From Alligator mississippiensis (Eukaryota > Chordata > Crocodylia > Alligatoridae): a stretch of 64,000 nt of DNA. The DNA is taken from the NCBI RefSeq assembly GCF_030867095.1, contig NC_081824.1, positions 305,676,956 through 305,740,955 on the forward strand. Reading direction: 5' to 3'. Positions 24,650 to 36,500 of the stretch are shown here, piece after piece. The notes beneath the pieces are model-generated. The model was not told the origin of the DNA, did no database searches, and saw only the letters and a program-made list of their open reading frames with translations. The position numbers and the translations under genes were made by a program. Positions within the stretch are counted from its first letter, which is position 1, and the number at the start of each line of letters is the position of its first letter.

Positions 24650-25521
24650 ATTGGGTGCAAGTGGACCTGTGTTTGGCCTTTTACACAAGGGTGCATTTCA
24701 GATCTGGAAAGCAGCCTGTGGGACTGCCTGCTGCTTCCCTTAAGTCAGACTAGATCGTTTTTAGTGTGATTTTTGAAACACCAGATTACCAACATCTCAT
24801 TGGGCATGTTCAAGTTTATTACCTTTGATCCCTTTACAAAAAATATTAAATGACCCTTTTGTCCTTCCAGCCCCCTCCTACCATATCAAACTATAGCAAG
24901 TTTATGGCAGTCTATGAGATGCCGGCATTTTCAAAGCCGTTTGGTTTTACTTTGACATTAGTCACACATTGATTATTTTTCTGTTTACTGCATTTTTCTC
25001 ATCTGTGGAAAGGTTAGATACCACAGCGGCATGTTGAAAGATGAGTTATGACATGAAAAAGAAAAACAAAACCACTACATCACTGGAACCACTGACCCAA
25101 CCATTGCAGGAGGACAGAGGGTTCACAAGGGTGTCATATCTTTAAACACATCAACCTTCCTCACGAAGGAGGATGACACTGTGCCAGTTCATGCAACCAT
25201 CTCTACTGTTCTTGGTGTGTGGGTCCAGACTGCCATAAAAAGGAATCTATAAGGAAAACATTTTCCAGAGCTCATTCAAAATCCACCCAACTCCAAGAGG
25301 CTTTGGATAGCCCAATTAACACACTGTCTCCCATGCAAGCAAGATCCTCTTGAGAGGCTGATAGTAGCCCTCTTTGGAGGAAGCAGGGGGTGGCCTGATG
25401 CAGGGCCGCTTTTAAAGATATACTGAAGTGCTTTGCAGCACAGCAATCAGAAGGTAGATGCAGTTTTGTTGCCTGATGGCCCATCACTCAAAATCAGATT
25501 CTTTAGAACAAAGCTTTTCAC

Positions 25522-25720
25522 TAGAGATTAGCAACCTTTTAGAGGTGGGCCACTTTAGCAAAGCTAGCTCTGAAGGTGGACTGCTTCTTCCCCCCTCACT
25601 GCTCACCTGCTGTGGGTGCCTCTTGCCACCAAATCACTGCAGACATCCTGGTTTTGCAGGCCAGAAGTAATCGCTTGGCTGGCTAGATCCAGTCCATGGG
25701 CCAGGGGTCGGTTACCCCTG
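25522..25720. mobile_element. Short hAT-like MITE
   Basis: TAGAGATTAGCAACCTTTTA at the left pairs with the right end GGGTCGGTTACCCCTG, a decayed form of the common GGTTGCCGACCCCTG hAT terminus. The interior mentions GGGCC/GGCC-rich segments typical of such elements. The flanking 8 bases match only partly. Confidence 0.5.
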
Positions 25721-25939
25721 GTCTAGACCCAAGAAATCCTCAGACAGTAGGAAGTTGAATAAAAGCATGATGTCACCTTCTTCCTGCCCTGAACAGGCAA
25801 ATATTTGGGAAGATGTTAGGAGCCCAACCTCTCTTTTCATATGGCAGGAAAATTTGACTAGGGTTGTGGGGGAAAGGGGAGATTGGGAGTGTTGGTGGGC
25901 CAAATTCCTTACTCTGCAAACGTGCTGTCCGGTCTAGCA

Positions 25940-27459
25940 CAGAGGTAAGTAAAATAGAGCCGGCAGGCCACATCTGGCCTGCCAGGGCATTCTATTGGAC
26001 CCATTGGGCCCCTCCAAAAAACAATTATTACTAGCCTGCATCTACCCCTCTGAAAGCCAGGGATAAGTGTGGACTTTCAGAGGTTGCACAGGCAGTCTCT
26101 GTGTCTCCATCTCCATGGGGCTCCCCACACTCCAGCTGGGAGCCCCATGTGGAGACACTGAGCAAGATGGCGCATGACTGGACAGCTGGTGAGTGGGAAG
26201 GGGCGCTCCTGCCTGCAGGAGTGGGGGAGATGAGGGGTTTGTGGGTGGGTTGGGTGCCTCTGCTACACCCCCTGTCCCATGGTGCACAGCCCCCATCAGT
26301 GGTGGCAGCAGCAGTAGGTGGCAGGTGCTTGGGCCACTCATGGCCTGCAACAGGCAGAGCCCTTGGTTGCATGTGGCTCCAGCTGAATCCCGAGAGCTGC
26401 ACACAGTGGCACAGAGCTAGCCTGGAGTGGCCTGCTGGCACCTGCCTTTGGGCCAGACCGGACTGGTTCCATGTGGGCTTGTTGTACTGCACACAGGAAC
26501 CGTGTGACATCAGGCCGGGCCAGCTCTTTGCCTCCATGTGGGGTTTCCAATGTTACAGCAGAGAGCTGCATGTGGAGGCATGGAGCCCACCTGAGCCAAT
26601 GGCATGCGGACTGGAAGTCGTGGGGAGTCATGCACCATTAGGCTGAGCAGGCTCTGTGCCACCATGTGCAGCTCCTTGCTAGAGTGTTGGAAGCCCCATG
26701 TGGTGCTATGGAACCAGCTTGGTCTGGCTTGAAGGCATGCACCAGCAGGCTGGGCCAGCTCTGTGCTGCCATGTGCAGCTCTGGGTCTCAGCTGGAGCTG
26801 TACACCATTGGGGACCTCTTCATGCCGCAGCCATGAGCGCCCCAAGGGCCCACCTGCTGCTGCTGCTGGTGGCACGGGCTGTAAATGGGAGGGGAAGTGT
26901 GGGAGAGGGTCCCAAACTCACCCACAAACCCCACATGCACCCCCCCATACACCCCACATACCCACACAACCCCCCCACACCCACCCACAAACCCCACCCC
27001 CACTCCTATCCCCACCCCCCCCACACACACCTTCACAACCCCCCTCCGCACACAAATCCCCTCCACATACCCCACACCCTCCCACATACAATACACAAAG
27101 GTAAGACGTTATTTCATGCAATCACCTCTATCTACACTATGCAAACACAGGTAGATTAGGACAAAAAACATTTTTTGAAATAAAATTAAAGTATGTATAG
27201 TAGATGTTTGATTTTAGTATACAAATTGGTTTTTTCCTGGTTCCAAGATGGCAAACCCCCTTCTCAAAAGGCGTACTTCCAAGGGCAAGGGGAGGGACTT
27301 CTAGTGGCAAAAGTCAGGGGCTAGGGGTGGGACTTCCAATCCTAAGATGGTGATCAGGGCGCAGGGCACCTGTCACAGGGTAGAGATACCCTTGCAGCCC
27401 TCAACAGCTCACCAAGACTCATTAAGTGGCCCTCCAGCCGAAATAATTGCCCACCCCTG
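25940..27459. mobile_element. 1.5-kb hAT-like non-autonomous element, GC-rich
   Basis: The left end CAGAGGTAAGTAAAATAGAG (then CCGGCAGGCCAC) is mirrored by the right end GCCCTCCAGCCGAAATAATT followed by GCCCACCCCTG. The 8-base flanks (GTCTAGCA and CTTTAAGA) agree at only about half the positions, so it is old. The interior is GC-rich with frames up to 181 codons on both strands, which I regard as artefacts of composition, and a C-rich satellite near 26928-27095. Confidence 0.6.
26928..27095. repeat. C-rich CCCCACAYACCC low-complexity tract
   Basis: About 170 bases of variable CCCCCACACCCAC-type units, nearly free of G on the plus strand. It lies inside the hAT-like element. Confidence 0.85.
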
Positions 27460-27467
27460 CTTTAAGA

Positions 27468-28307
27468 GATGGACCTTATGTCAGCATCACCCTGTGAGTC
27501 AGAGCAAGGCAGTGAGCAACTCTTAACTGCAATGAACTTGAAAGGACATTGGATGTGATTTGTATAAAAGTTCTGTTCTTTTTTGGTGCTTGATTAAAAT
27601 ACTGAGGGACTAGGAGGCAGAAAACATTTTTAGGGCTGACTGGAAAGAACTGTAGATTGTCCCTAAAAGGCCAGATCTTGAAATCCAGCGTTCCTGACTT
27701 CCATAACAGTTTGCCAAATGTAAAGCAAACAGAATTTTGGTTGATTCTTTAACTCTTTGTGTACCTCCAAATCCCTCTGATTTCTAAGGAACACTACACC
27801 AATAAATCATCCTCTTGAGTGGCAGCGAGAGAACATTCTAACATATATGTGAAATAAAGCTGATAACAGCAGCAGGCTTCCTGTAAATTGGAAACAAACC
27901 AAACATGTACACTATTGGGGTTGTAGGGAGTGAAACTATGCTTGTAAAACAGTGTTTATATAGCCTGAAAAAAGATCCCTCTGGAGAAGTTGCATGCAAA
28001 CTGTCCAACATCTATGCAGATACTGCATTGCCAATCTCCACATTAATTAAAATGTGAACATTGTCCTGCTGTGTAGTGGAGCACAGAAGCAAGGGGGCTG
28101 CATTAGCATAAAATAGAGCAAGCTTCAGTGCCAAACTCAGAGCTGTCAAAAGCCAAGGCAATACTCCAGCAAGGAACACTACTGTTCATGACAGAGCGAA
28201 GCAGCTCCCTGCACGATGAGCCAAAGAATGACCTGTTCCCTCAAGGCAGCTGCTCATTTGTCCATTTAGCTGGAGGTTCAACAATACAGAACTGTACAGC
28301 CAATAGG

Positions 28308-28356
<49 letters not shown>

Positions 28357-29640
28357 CTGAAGACATGCAGATCAGATATGGCCAAAGTCTGGATCCAGGG
28401 TACATGCAACTTTCCCAGATTTTAATACAGGGTATACATACTTTCTAATAGAAAATGAACATGCAGAAACAAATGATTCAGCAAATGTGCAGCAGGCTAA
28501 TGAGGAGTCAAACAAAAGCAAAGCCACTGATTCCTCTTTCATGCATCATGGAGTAGACAAGGAAAGACAATCAGCAGCAGAAAAGGAATGCTTGTCTGCT
28601 TGTTGGTGCCTTTTTTTAAAATAAAGACCCCGGCTTTAAATTGATTGCCCTCAAATGGCCCAGATGAATAGTCTGTCACTTACAGCATTCAATATCCTAC
28701 TGCTCTGGACAGGCCAGCATCACAGAACAGGATGCAGTGAAGCGCAGAATCCATAGACTCAAAAACAATGCAAACCACACAGACCTTCTACTAAACCAGC
28801 TCAGGCCACATAGATCCACACAGAGGGCAGAAAACAACTTTACTCCAGGACAAATATCTATTTTGTAAAGTGTTTAAACATCCAGATTTCTTCTTGTTCA
28901 ATCTTACACACAGGTGTTTATTTAGTTTCTGCACCTCAGAATATCAGGGGTAGAACTTATTGTTTTGCTTGGGAATGGGAAGGTATTAGGAGAGGGAGTG
29001 AGAGAAATCCCCTTTGTAAATTCCTTGTTGGGTATAGTAATTTGTCAGCCAGGGGCATTACTAGTGAGAGAAAGGCAAGCATGACATGGGGTATTGTACT
29101 GAACACTTCACATCAGAGCTTCCAAGACTGAAAAAAAGTTATAAAAATCCCTGAGCAAGTGCAAAACTGCCACTTTTCCTGCAGGGGAGGAAAACATTCA
29201 TGTCTCTTGATAAATGACAAGCTACATGTTCATTTTCATAAAACAGGGTGGGGGGGCACTTATTCAGCTTCACTTTTCAGATAGGTGTAACTTTCCTAGT
29301 GATTGACATGTGCTATGGTTGGTTTCGGCCCAGCAATTGCTTTTTATTCCTTCAGCAGTGAAAGTCCTACTACAACCCACTACGCTATCACCAGGAGTAC
29401 CTCCAACCTCTAAACATATGCACACCCACCAACTTCCACTCTGCTCTGCCCCCCTCCGAAGAATGCAAAAGAACCAATAAATAGCAGGGAAAATTGCTGT
29501 TATTAGGAAAAGTACAGCATGACGGCAACTAGTAACAAAGGTTCTAGCATAAAATTCCATTGTTTCATGATAGGTGTCAAGTAAAGAAGGGCTATAGGTA
29601 TGCAGTACAATGTGTACAGTGCCCAGCACAAGAAGAAACT
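27468..29640. other. Intergenic, no gene recognised
   Basis: Apart from the AC microsatellite at 28311 this stretch shows no nameable repeat and no exon. Confidence 0.4.
28311..28350. repeat. (AC)n microsatellite
   Basis: Twenty uninterrupted AC units. Confidence 0.97.
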
Positions 29641-29765
29641 AAGAACATAAGAGATGTCATACTAGGTCAGACCACAGTTCCATCTAGCCCATATTTTTTT
29701 ATCTCAGTGGCAGAGAGCAGATACAAAGGAAAAGGGCATATCATACTAGACTGGATATATCTAGA
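29641..29765 (-). mobile_element. L3/CR1-like LINE 3' tail, minus strand
   Basis: AAGAACATAAGAGATGTCAT and ACTAGGTCAGACCACAGTTC are the reverse complement of the tail at 23215-23290 (GGCTAGATGG...TCTGACTCACC). This type of tail is common in reptile genomes. Confidence 0.6.
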
Positions 29766-29924
29766 ATGATACATAGTCTGCCCCTCTTGCCTCACAGCTG
29801 CCAGCACTTTGAAGGCTAGGAAGTCCTAATTTGGATGCTGAAGCCCTACTGCTGTGCTGGTCCGTGACCACAATTCCTGGGCACAACTATACAAAAGCAC
29901 AGCAACACAGATTTATATCAAACC

Positions 29925-30135
29925 GCAGGAAAACTTCATAAATGTAAGGACAGTGGGACATGATGCCAAGGGAAGCAGTGGAATTTCCTTCAGTGTCCAA
30001 GAAGAGGCTGCTTAGGTGCCTGTTGGAAATGGTTTAGGACTAGCATATTCTACATTTGTTTGTGGGGGGGGCGGAAATGGAGATTGGATTAGACAACACT
30101 TGAGGTGCTTTCTAACCCTCTGATTCTATAATAAA
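29925..30135 (+). mobile_element. CR1 LINE 3' end
   Basis: Remnant of the ORF2 C-terminus (AAGGGAAGCAGTGGAATTTC, FKRRL-like region), then GGATTAGACAACACTTGAGG and a terminal CTGATTCTAT. Severely truncated. Confidence 0.65.
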
Positions 30136-31984
30136 CATACAATAACATAAGTGTTTTTCAAATCTCGCTGGAAAGCACAGATTGAGAAGAAAGCCCAACG
30201 TGAAGCCACTGGAGTTATAAGCACTGTTTCAGTCAAATGCAGCAGTGGGGAGGAAGTGACAATCAGCTTTCTTCTCAGCAGTAGATCAGATCAGTAAAAG
30301 TAATTATCTATGGTTAGGGGATGATACTGGGTTGCGTCTCCACCATGCCAAAAAAAAAGTTCAGGATCTTGTCCCTCCCAGAATCCTAACACAAAATGAA
30401 TGAAGCTGAAGGTGCCACTGGGCTTGTTAAGGTCTTTTCAGGATTTGTCTCCTTTATATGTTTCCGACAGGCTTATCCGCTTGTGTCAGCAGTACTGCAG
30501 CACTTTAATTCTGGATGAGAGAGCACAGATCACATCAATACCGCTCAATGGATTTACTGGCAGTTAATGCTGAAAAGCAGCACACATGGCTGGAGACCAC
30601 GTACATACACATCCCAGTGTTCTTCAGGCTCCTTGTGCTACCACCGGCTCAAAATCTGGGATTTGCAGTCTTATCCCCAAGGCAGGCATCCCACTAGGCA
30701 ATGTAATGAGCTGCAGTCTACAGATTCCCCTGAAGACCTTACTTAAGACCTGATCTGAATTGTTTATTCAATACTAATTGGGGAGCCTAGGGCCACTACT
30801 GCTGGAGGACAGAAAAAAAAACACAAGCAAGAGGCAGCAGGAGGGTCTGTACTCTGCTAAGGTGTCCTGTTGGCAGTGTTTATAATAGAGCCTGGGCTTT
30901 TGTGAAACGGCAGTCATGAATGTAAGTTTTACGTATACATCTATTCAATCTAAGACATGTCCAGATGTTCTCTTATCCTCTCAGCTGCAGGCACATTGAA
31001 ACCAAAAATAAGAGCCTGAACTTGCCCTTCAGCTTTGTGTCATTTTGCAGCCCATGTTAATGGAGCCTGACATGTGTTATCTAGATTTAACCTCAGACCT
31101 TAGGAGGTCTGTGTGACAGCTTTGAGTCACCAATCAGCTATATTTTTGCACACCTTGCACATAATCCAGCGGCATTTTATCTTACCAGCATTCAGGCAGA
31201 ATAAAAGGGTTTTCCACACTCAGGTGCAGAGACAAGGTAAGGTGTACCGCTCAGAGTGTAGACAGCCAAGGCAATTGTAATTATGTAAGGCAGTATATGC
31301 ATGCACAATACTAAACGCCTCTGCAGTTCAGAAGCTGTACAAAAAGACAGGCCTTTTATTTTGAGTGTGCTTTTTATTGCAAGGTATTCAATATATGAAA
31401 CAAGCACTGTACAATTATTTCTTGTATTTGCCTCAGAGTTTTCAAAAATGCTCCGAAGTTTATTTACATGTGTGCTAATGCTTTTCCTCTTATTTTTATT
31501 TCTATAGTTAAGTTATTCACTTAGGACCTTGATCTAAAGCCTCTGGAAGCCATTGGAAAAATTGAGAGCCGTAAGCATGTCTTTCCACAAATAGAGCAAA
31601 ACCAGTGTACTTTAAAGAAAAACAAAAAAACAAAAACAAAACAAAAAAGGAAAGAAAGTAGGAGAATCCCTAATTGCATGCAGTACTACCTAAGGACCAA
31701 GATAATTAAATACTGTAGATTTTGTTACGTGCCACAAGAGGATGTTTATCTGTCATGTAGAAAAATCTTCAATTTAATCCAGTTTGTTTCGCAACAGTTT
31801 GGAAACAATTCCAGCTAACTCTCTTTTCCAAGGTAATATTATTTTCCCCTCACAAGCAAGTCACAAATTAAAATATGTGTAAGGAAACATGTAATTCTAA
31901 ATAAGGAAACAATGAGACTCTGTTTTGCTTGTACCTGCCCTGGAAAGAGAGCTGTGTGAGGACTGACAAATAAAAGTGAAACAG
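30136..31984. other. Region just downstream of TSPAN7, nothing recognised
   Basis: No exon or repeat family identified. An A-rich stretch lies at 31612-31662. Additional TTTATT (minus-strand AATAAA) hexamers near 31494 could serve as more distal poly(A) sites. Confidence 0.4.
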
Positions 31985-32006
31985 ATAGAAATTTGTAATG
32001 GTTCCA

Positions 32007-32012
32007 TTTATT
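32007..32012 (-). promoter_or_regulatory. Candidate polyadenylation signal of TSPAN7
   Basis: TTTATT on the plus strand reads AATAAA on the minus strand. It lies about 1.15 kb after the inferred acceptor of exon 8 and is followed on the minus strand by U-rich sequence within 40 bases. Competing AATAAA hexamers occur upstream near 32168-32181. Confidence 0.35.
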
Positions 32013-32239
32013 AATACGTATATCACAAATACTCACAATATCAACGCATTCTTGTTGGCATGCTAGACAGAGGCATCATTAAAAAATTCCTATTTTTTTA
32101 AAAAGGTTTTAAACTTTTGCTTTCCCCCAAAAATATTCCTTATGCTTGGTTTTTGTTTTTTTGTTTTTTTATTTTTTTATTTTTGCTTTTTTGTTGATTG
32201 ATTTGACAAAGTATTTGGTGGCTGCAATTCCAATGCACA

Positions 32240-32295
32240 AGAAGAGAAAAGAAAAGAAGAGAAAAGAAGAGAAGAGAAAAGAAAAGAAAGGAAAC
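32240..32295. repeat. Homopurine AAGAG/AAAAG tract
   Basis: About 56 bases of GAAAAGAAGAG-type purine repeat. On the transcribed strand of TSPAN7 this is a pyrimidine-only (CUUUUC) tract within the inferred 3' UTR. Confidence 0.85.
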
Positions 32296-32966
32296 AGAGG
32301 ATGAAGGCCGCAGTACAGCAAGGTTTCATTAGTTCATAGTTATCTAATAAAAAAATAAAAGAAGCAAAATTACCGCCTTCATAGTAAGCAACAACACAGC
32401 TTAATAACAGTATCACACAGGTTCAGGTTCAGAGGCAAAATGCACTAGACAAAGCCTACACACTAGGCATACAACACTGAATAAGAATCAAAGATGTAGA
32501 AGAACATCAGGAATAACAGTTCCCTTCAAGCACAACACTTCAACATTATTTTTCAAGTATCTTTATGGTATGTTACTGATTTCATTTGTTTTGGGGAAGG
32601 GGACAGTTGTGGGGGAGGATGAAAATCTTAGTAAAGCAATTAACAAAATAAGAAATTAAGATTAACCCAAAAGAATATATATTTTATATACTGGTTTATA
32701 TGTGTGTGCAACATTTATCAACCATGGTGAAAGGCTAATTATGCCCTTCAGTCACTACATGCACAGCCTGATCAATGCTGTTAATGAATTACCTTTGTTA
32801 ACTTACAATGCAACTACTGTATGACCAAGAACATACATACAGTGCCATCATATGCAGAGCCTTTAAGATGGACTTCTAGATGCTGCATGATTCAGGCTAC
32901 TCTTTGTGGCACAATGGTACTTCACGGAATGGTACACTACGCATGGTACGGAGCCTAGAAGATGGT

Positions 32967-32993
32967 TTGTGTGTGTGTGTGCGTGTACACGGA

Positions 32994-33024
<31 letters not shown>

Positions 33025-33093
33025 TCACACAAGCATGCACGCTTATGTGTGTATGCGTGCATGTGCATGTATGCGTGTGTGAGTGTATGTGTG
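32967..33093. repeat. TG/GC-rich dinucleotide microsatellite in the inferred 3' UTR
   Basis: An imperfect TG repeat, interrupted by CG, CA and TA steps, starts in GTTTGTGTGTGTG and runs to about 33093. It falls inside inferred exon 8, so the transcript would carry a CA-rich block about 75-200 bases into the untranslated exon. Confidence 0.85.
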
Positions 33094-33489
33094 CTGTAAC
33101 ATTCTTTAAAGTCTTCCTTGATTTCTGCAGTTCCTGATTTTGAGACAGGCTCTGTATTTCACATCTCTGAAAGAATAGGAAGAAAGAGAAGGGGTTGGGG
33201 GGGAGGGGGAGAGGTGAATAATTTAATTGCAGATCTTCATAATAGAATTTTTCTCTTCTTGATTTTTTAATAAATTCTGAGATAACAAAGCTTTCATACA
33301 TTGTATGTTTAAGTGAGGTTACAATTGCCCTTTTTTGCCAGGCAGAACACTGAAATTAAGAAAGAAAAAAATGCATAAAAACATTTAGCTATCCAAAATG
33401 TGTTAACTTTCATGGGTAATGAAGAGCAGAGCACAGCTACTGAACTATCTTGTCAACTGCATACTGTATTAAAAAAGATAAAGGCTCAC

Positions 33490-33562
33490 CTTGTTAAACC
33501 ATCTCATACTGATTGGCAGTAATAAATCGGGACAGACAACAGGCCAGCAGCATTCCAATCAA
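33490..33562 (-). CDS. TSPAN7: TSPAN7 exon 7: end of TM4, C-terminal tail and stop
   Basis: After TTTTTCTCAG the exon encodes [18 protein letters not shown] and then the tail YEMV, followed by TAA at 33494-33496. Only four bases follow the stop before a consensus donor GTGAGC (33484-33489), so the remaining 3' UTR must come from a separate exon. The stop lies far less than 50 nt from this junction, so nonsense-mediated decay is not expected. The hydrophobic C-terminal residues fit the known PDZ-type ligand of TSPAN7. Confidence 0.95.
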
Positions 33563-36500
33563 CTGAGAAAAAAAAGTCACAAAGAGTTAAGGGTAATTGT
33601 AACGTGCAATAGGCGTGTCTACACGAGACGCTAGAAGCTCAGTAGACTAATTCTACTGCACATTAACATGCCATGGCAAAAGCTGTGCTAATGTGCTAAT
33701 ATGTAGTAGAATTAGTCTGCTTCACATTAGCTTCGTGAAAAAGACGTGTGTTGGCACTACTGCGCAGTAGCACTGATTATGGCACGTTAAGTTAGTCCCT
33801 GTTATTACAAGCACTAAACTTAATACGTCATAATTACAGCACATTAATGCACATGTAGACATGCCCAGTGACTGCCAAATAAATTCATTGATACCAGCTT
33901 TTTGAAAACGGAGATATGTCTTACTTGAAAGCAAATGGTTTATGTTCTATATTTGTCATATGCCAACAAAAGTGCAGGTCTAATTCAAAAAGCAATAAGA
34001 AAAAGTAACACTCACCTTTTCATCAGTCTTCCCACCCATTTATAATCAGAAACCCACCTTCTTACTTCAGTGATTTTTACTACTTTTTATTCTAGTGTAT
34101 ACTGCCCGGCCTATGGGAGATTGAGCTGGATTTATATATGGCACATGAATCAACAAACACTTGAACAACTTGTAATGGGTCTACTGTGTCCCATCACTAC
34201 TACCAAGGTACATCCCTGAAAGATAGCAGCCTTGGAGATTGGAGTAATGAGAACAGAACTTAACCTGCAGAATCTTTACTACCGACTATTATGAATACAC
34301 AGGAAAGGAATTTACTTGACTCCCAGGCCCACAGGGAGCATGCAGAGCAGGTACACTTAAATGTAAACATATAGTTAGCAATAAACTTCCCTATTAACTA
34401 AGAGGCACTGTTAGAAGTGGGTTCAGTGGAACCCAGTCATGTCAAAATCCAGTGTTTCACTTTCTTTACAAAAGTTATGTAACTTTAAAGATAAGATGGT
34501 TTGAAATTTGGAAATGCAGTGCTGATGGGCTAGGCAGTAGTCATTGCTATGCAAGCCCTTCTCCAGTCACTCTGAGCTCTCCCAAGCCATGGCATTAAAA
34601 TTATGTGCCTTAACATTTGCAAAAATACACGCAGTGAGATCAGCAAATCACGAACAGCCTGAAAATGGATCCATTAGAAAGGATTTTTGTATATTATTAT
34701 TATTATTAATCTCATAGTAGTTTACTATTTTACTCATTGCAGTTTAGTGTTTTCCTGTATAGACCAATGGTATAATACACTGCAAGTAATTCAGCTGTGC
34801 TTCCCACACTAGTCAACTAATTAACTCATGAACATATCCACATTGTTGCAGTTCATAACCATGTGCAGAGGTGAAGAGAGAGGACTGCCTCTGCAGAAAT
34901 ATCAGCCATTCTCTGACTTTGTTCCAAGGAGTTACAGCTACTTTTGCCAAAGGGTGGTATGTCACAGCTGCTGTACCTCATTCATTCATGTCCAGTGGGG
35001 CATCTGTTCAGGGCACCAAACAACTCACTTTTCATATTTCTATTTACTCCATGTGGAGCATACCAGAAAGAACTGATTTTTAAGAATGTAGGCCAAAATA
35101 TGCTAGCAATAAAAACTTTTCTTCTTCAGATGAATTGCACAGCAGGCACCCAGCTAACTTCTTGCTGGTTACCCTCGCAAACTGGCTTCTAATTCTGTTG
35201 TATCTTACTCTCTCAATCCTGCAGAGTTCACCAGTAACTGCCACTTCTCCTAACAAACTGATCACTCTGTCCTTCTTCTGCCCTAACCCTGTGTTACATT
35301 CCCTAAAGTGCATTTATGACCCCTGAGAATGAATGTATAATCCTACCCATAAGTGATACCGATTCCTAATATCTAAAACTGTTTAGATGACACTGTCAAA
35401 AGAAAGCAGCACAACACTTTGTTACTTAGGTTTCAGATTAGTTGACATCAGTACTAAACAGATTTAGCCATGTTTAAAGTTAACATGACCACCACTGTTT
35501 CAGCAGCACCACGATTTCACTTCTATTAGCATAAGCATGTTTGATTTGGCTAAAAACAGAAGCACATCAAGCTGTGCACATAGCTAGAAGAATTTCCACA
35601 ACCACCCTCTTTTCCTCTTGCATATACACCTGAATCGGAACAGTCAAAGGTTCTAAGGAAATGCTGATTTATACATAATGGGTGTGTCTATACAAGATGC
35701 TTTACTGTGCAGTAGATTAATCTCTGCAGATTAATCTACTGCACAGTAAAGCAACAGCATCTACACATGCGCGTCTTTTATGGTGCAGAAAGTTAGTCTA
35801 CTGTGCAGTTAGCTACTACCTGTAAATACAGGCAGTAAACTAACTGCATAGTAGATACCGCACAGTAATACACGTGTAAACAATGGCCGGAAGCAAATTT
35901 GCTCCCAGTCAACCCCAACACTAGGGGACCTCCCCCAGTCCTGGTGCTACTCAGCTCCCAGCTCCCCCAGAAGGTGGGAGCTGAGCTGTGCCTGGACGGG
36001 GTAGCTCTCTGCCCCCCACCCCATTCCAGCACTACTCAGCTCCTGGCTCCCTACAGGAACCAGGAGCTGATTAGCATCAGAACTTGGAAGCTCCTTGCTT
36101 CCCCATGCAGCCTGGGGTTGGCTGGGAACTGTCCCTTTTGGGGTAGCTCCCAGCCAGCTCCAGGGTATACAGGGATTTCCCTGAGGTTACTTCTGTCTTG
36201 TCCCCCAGAAGGATCCCCTGAAGCCTGGAGCTGGCTGGGTGCTGCCCCAAAAGTGGGGCAGGTTTTGCCCAGGATCATGTGCATGGGGCTGCAAGAATTC
36301 TGCAGTGACAGCTGTCTCCCAGCCTCATGAACATCAGGATCCCTCCCAATGTGTATGGGGCAAGGAGACAGCTATCACTGCAGCCAGCAGAGCTCTCCTG
36401 GCTGCATGTGCATGGGGACCAGTTTCATGCTCTGTGCCAGCCTGAGGGCTAGCACCATAGGGAAGCCTGGAGCTCTCCTTGGCTCATGCAAGGGGCCAGA

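Larger units (their letters stand above)
31985..33166 (-). other. TSPAN7: Inferred TSPAN7 exon 8: 3' untranslated exon
   Basis: The donor directly after the stop codon requires a downstream exon. The first good acceptor is a pyrimidine tract ending CTTTCAG, with the exon beginning at 33166 after a 323-base intron. The exon would contain a TG-rich microsatellite, a homopurine/pyrimidine tract and A-rich stretches, and could end near 31985 after the AATAAA at 32007-32012 (minus strand), which is followed by U-rich sequence. Alternative AATAAA signals occur at 32168-32173 and 32176-32181. The acceptor is fairly convincing; the 3' end is a guess without RNA data. Confidence 0.5.

Noticed and set aside
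26101..26646. 181-codon plus-strand frame with overlapping long frames on the other strand
   Set aside because: It lies inside a GC-rich hAT-like element; frames of similar length occur on both strands, with low complexity and no domain.
28311..28350. Possible CRISPR or satellite array from regularly spaced repeats
   Set aside because: All regular repeats seen are di- or short-nucleotide microsatellites without spacers.
1..31980. MID1IP1, the neighbour of TSPAN7 in mammals
   Set aside because: No frame resembling it was found; if synteny holds it lies further downstream, outside the window.
35899..36330. 143-codon plus-strand frame
   Set aside because: GC-rich core of the Chompy-like element; no domain.
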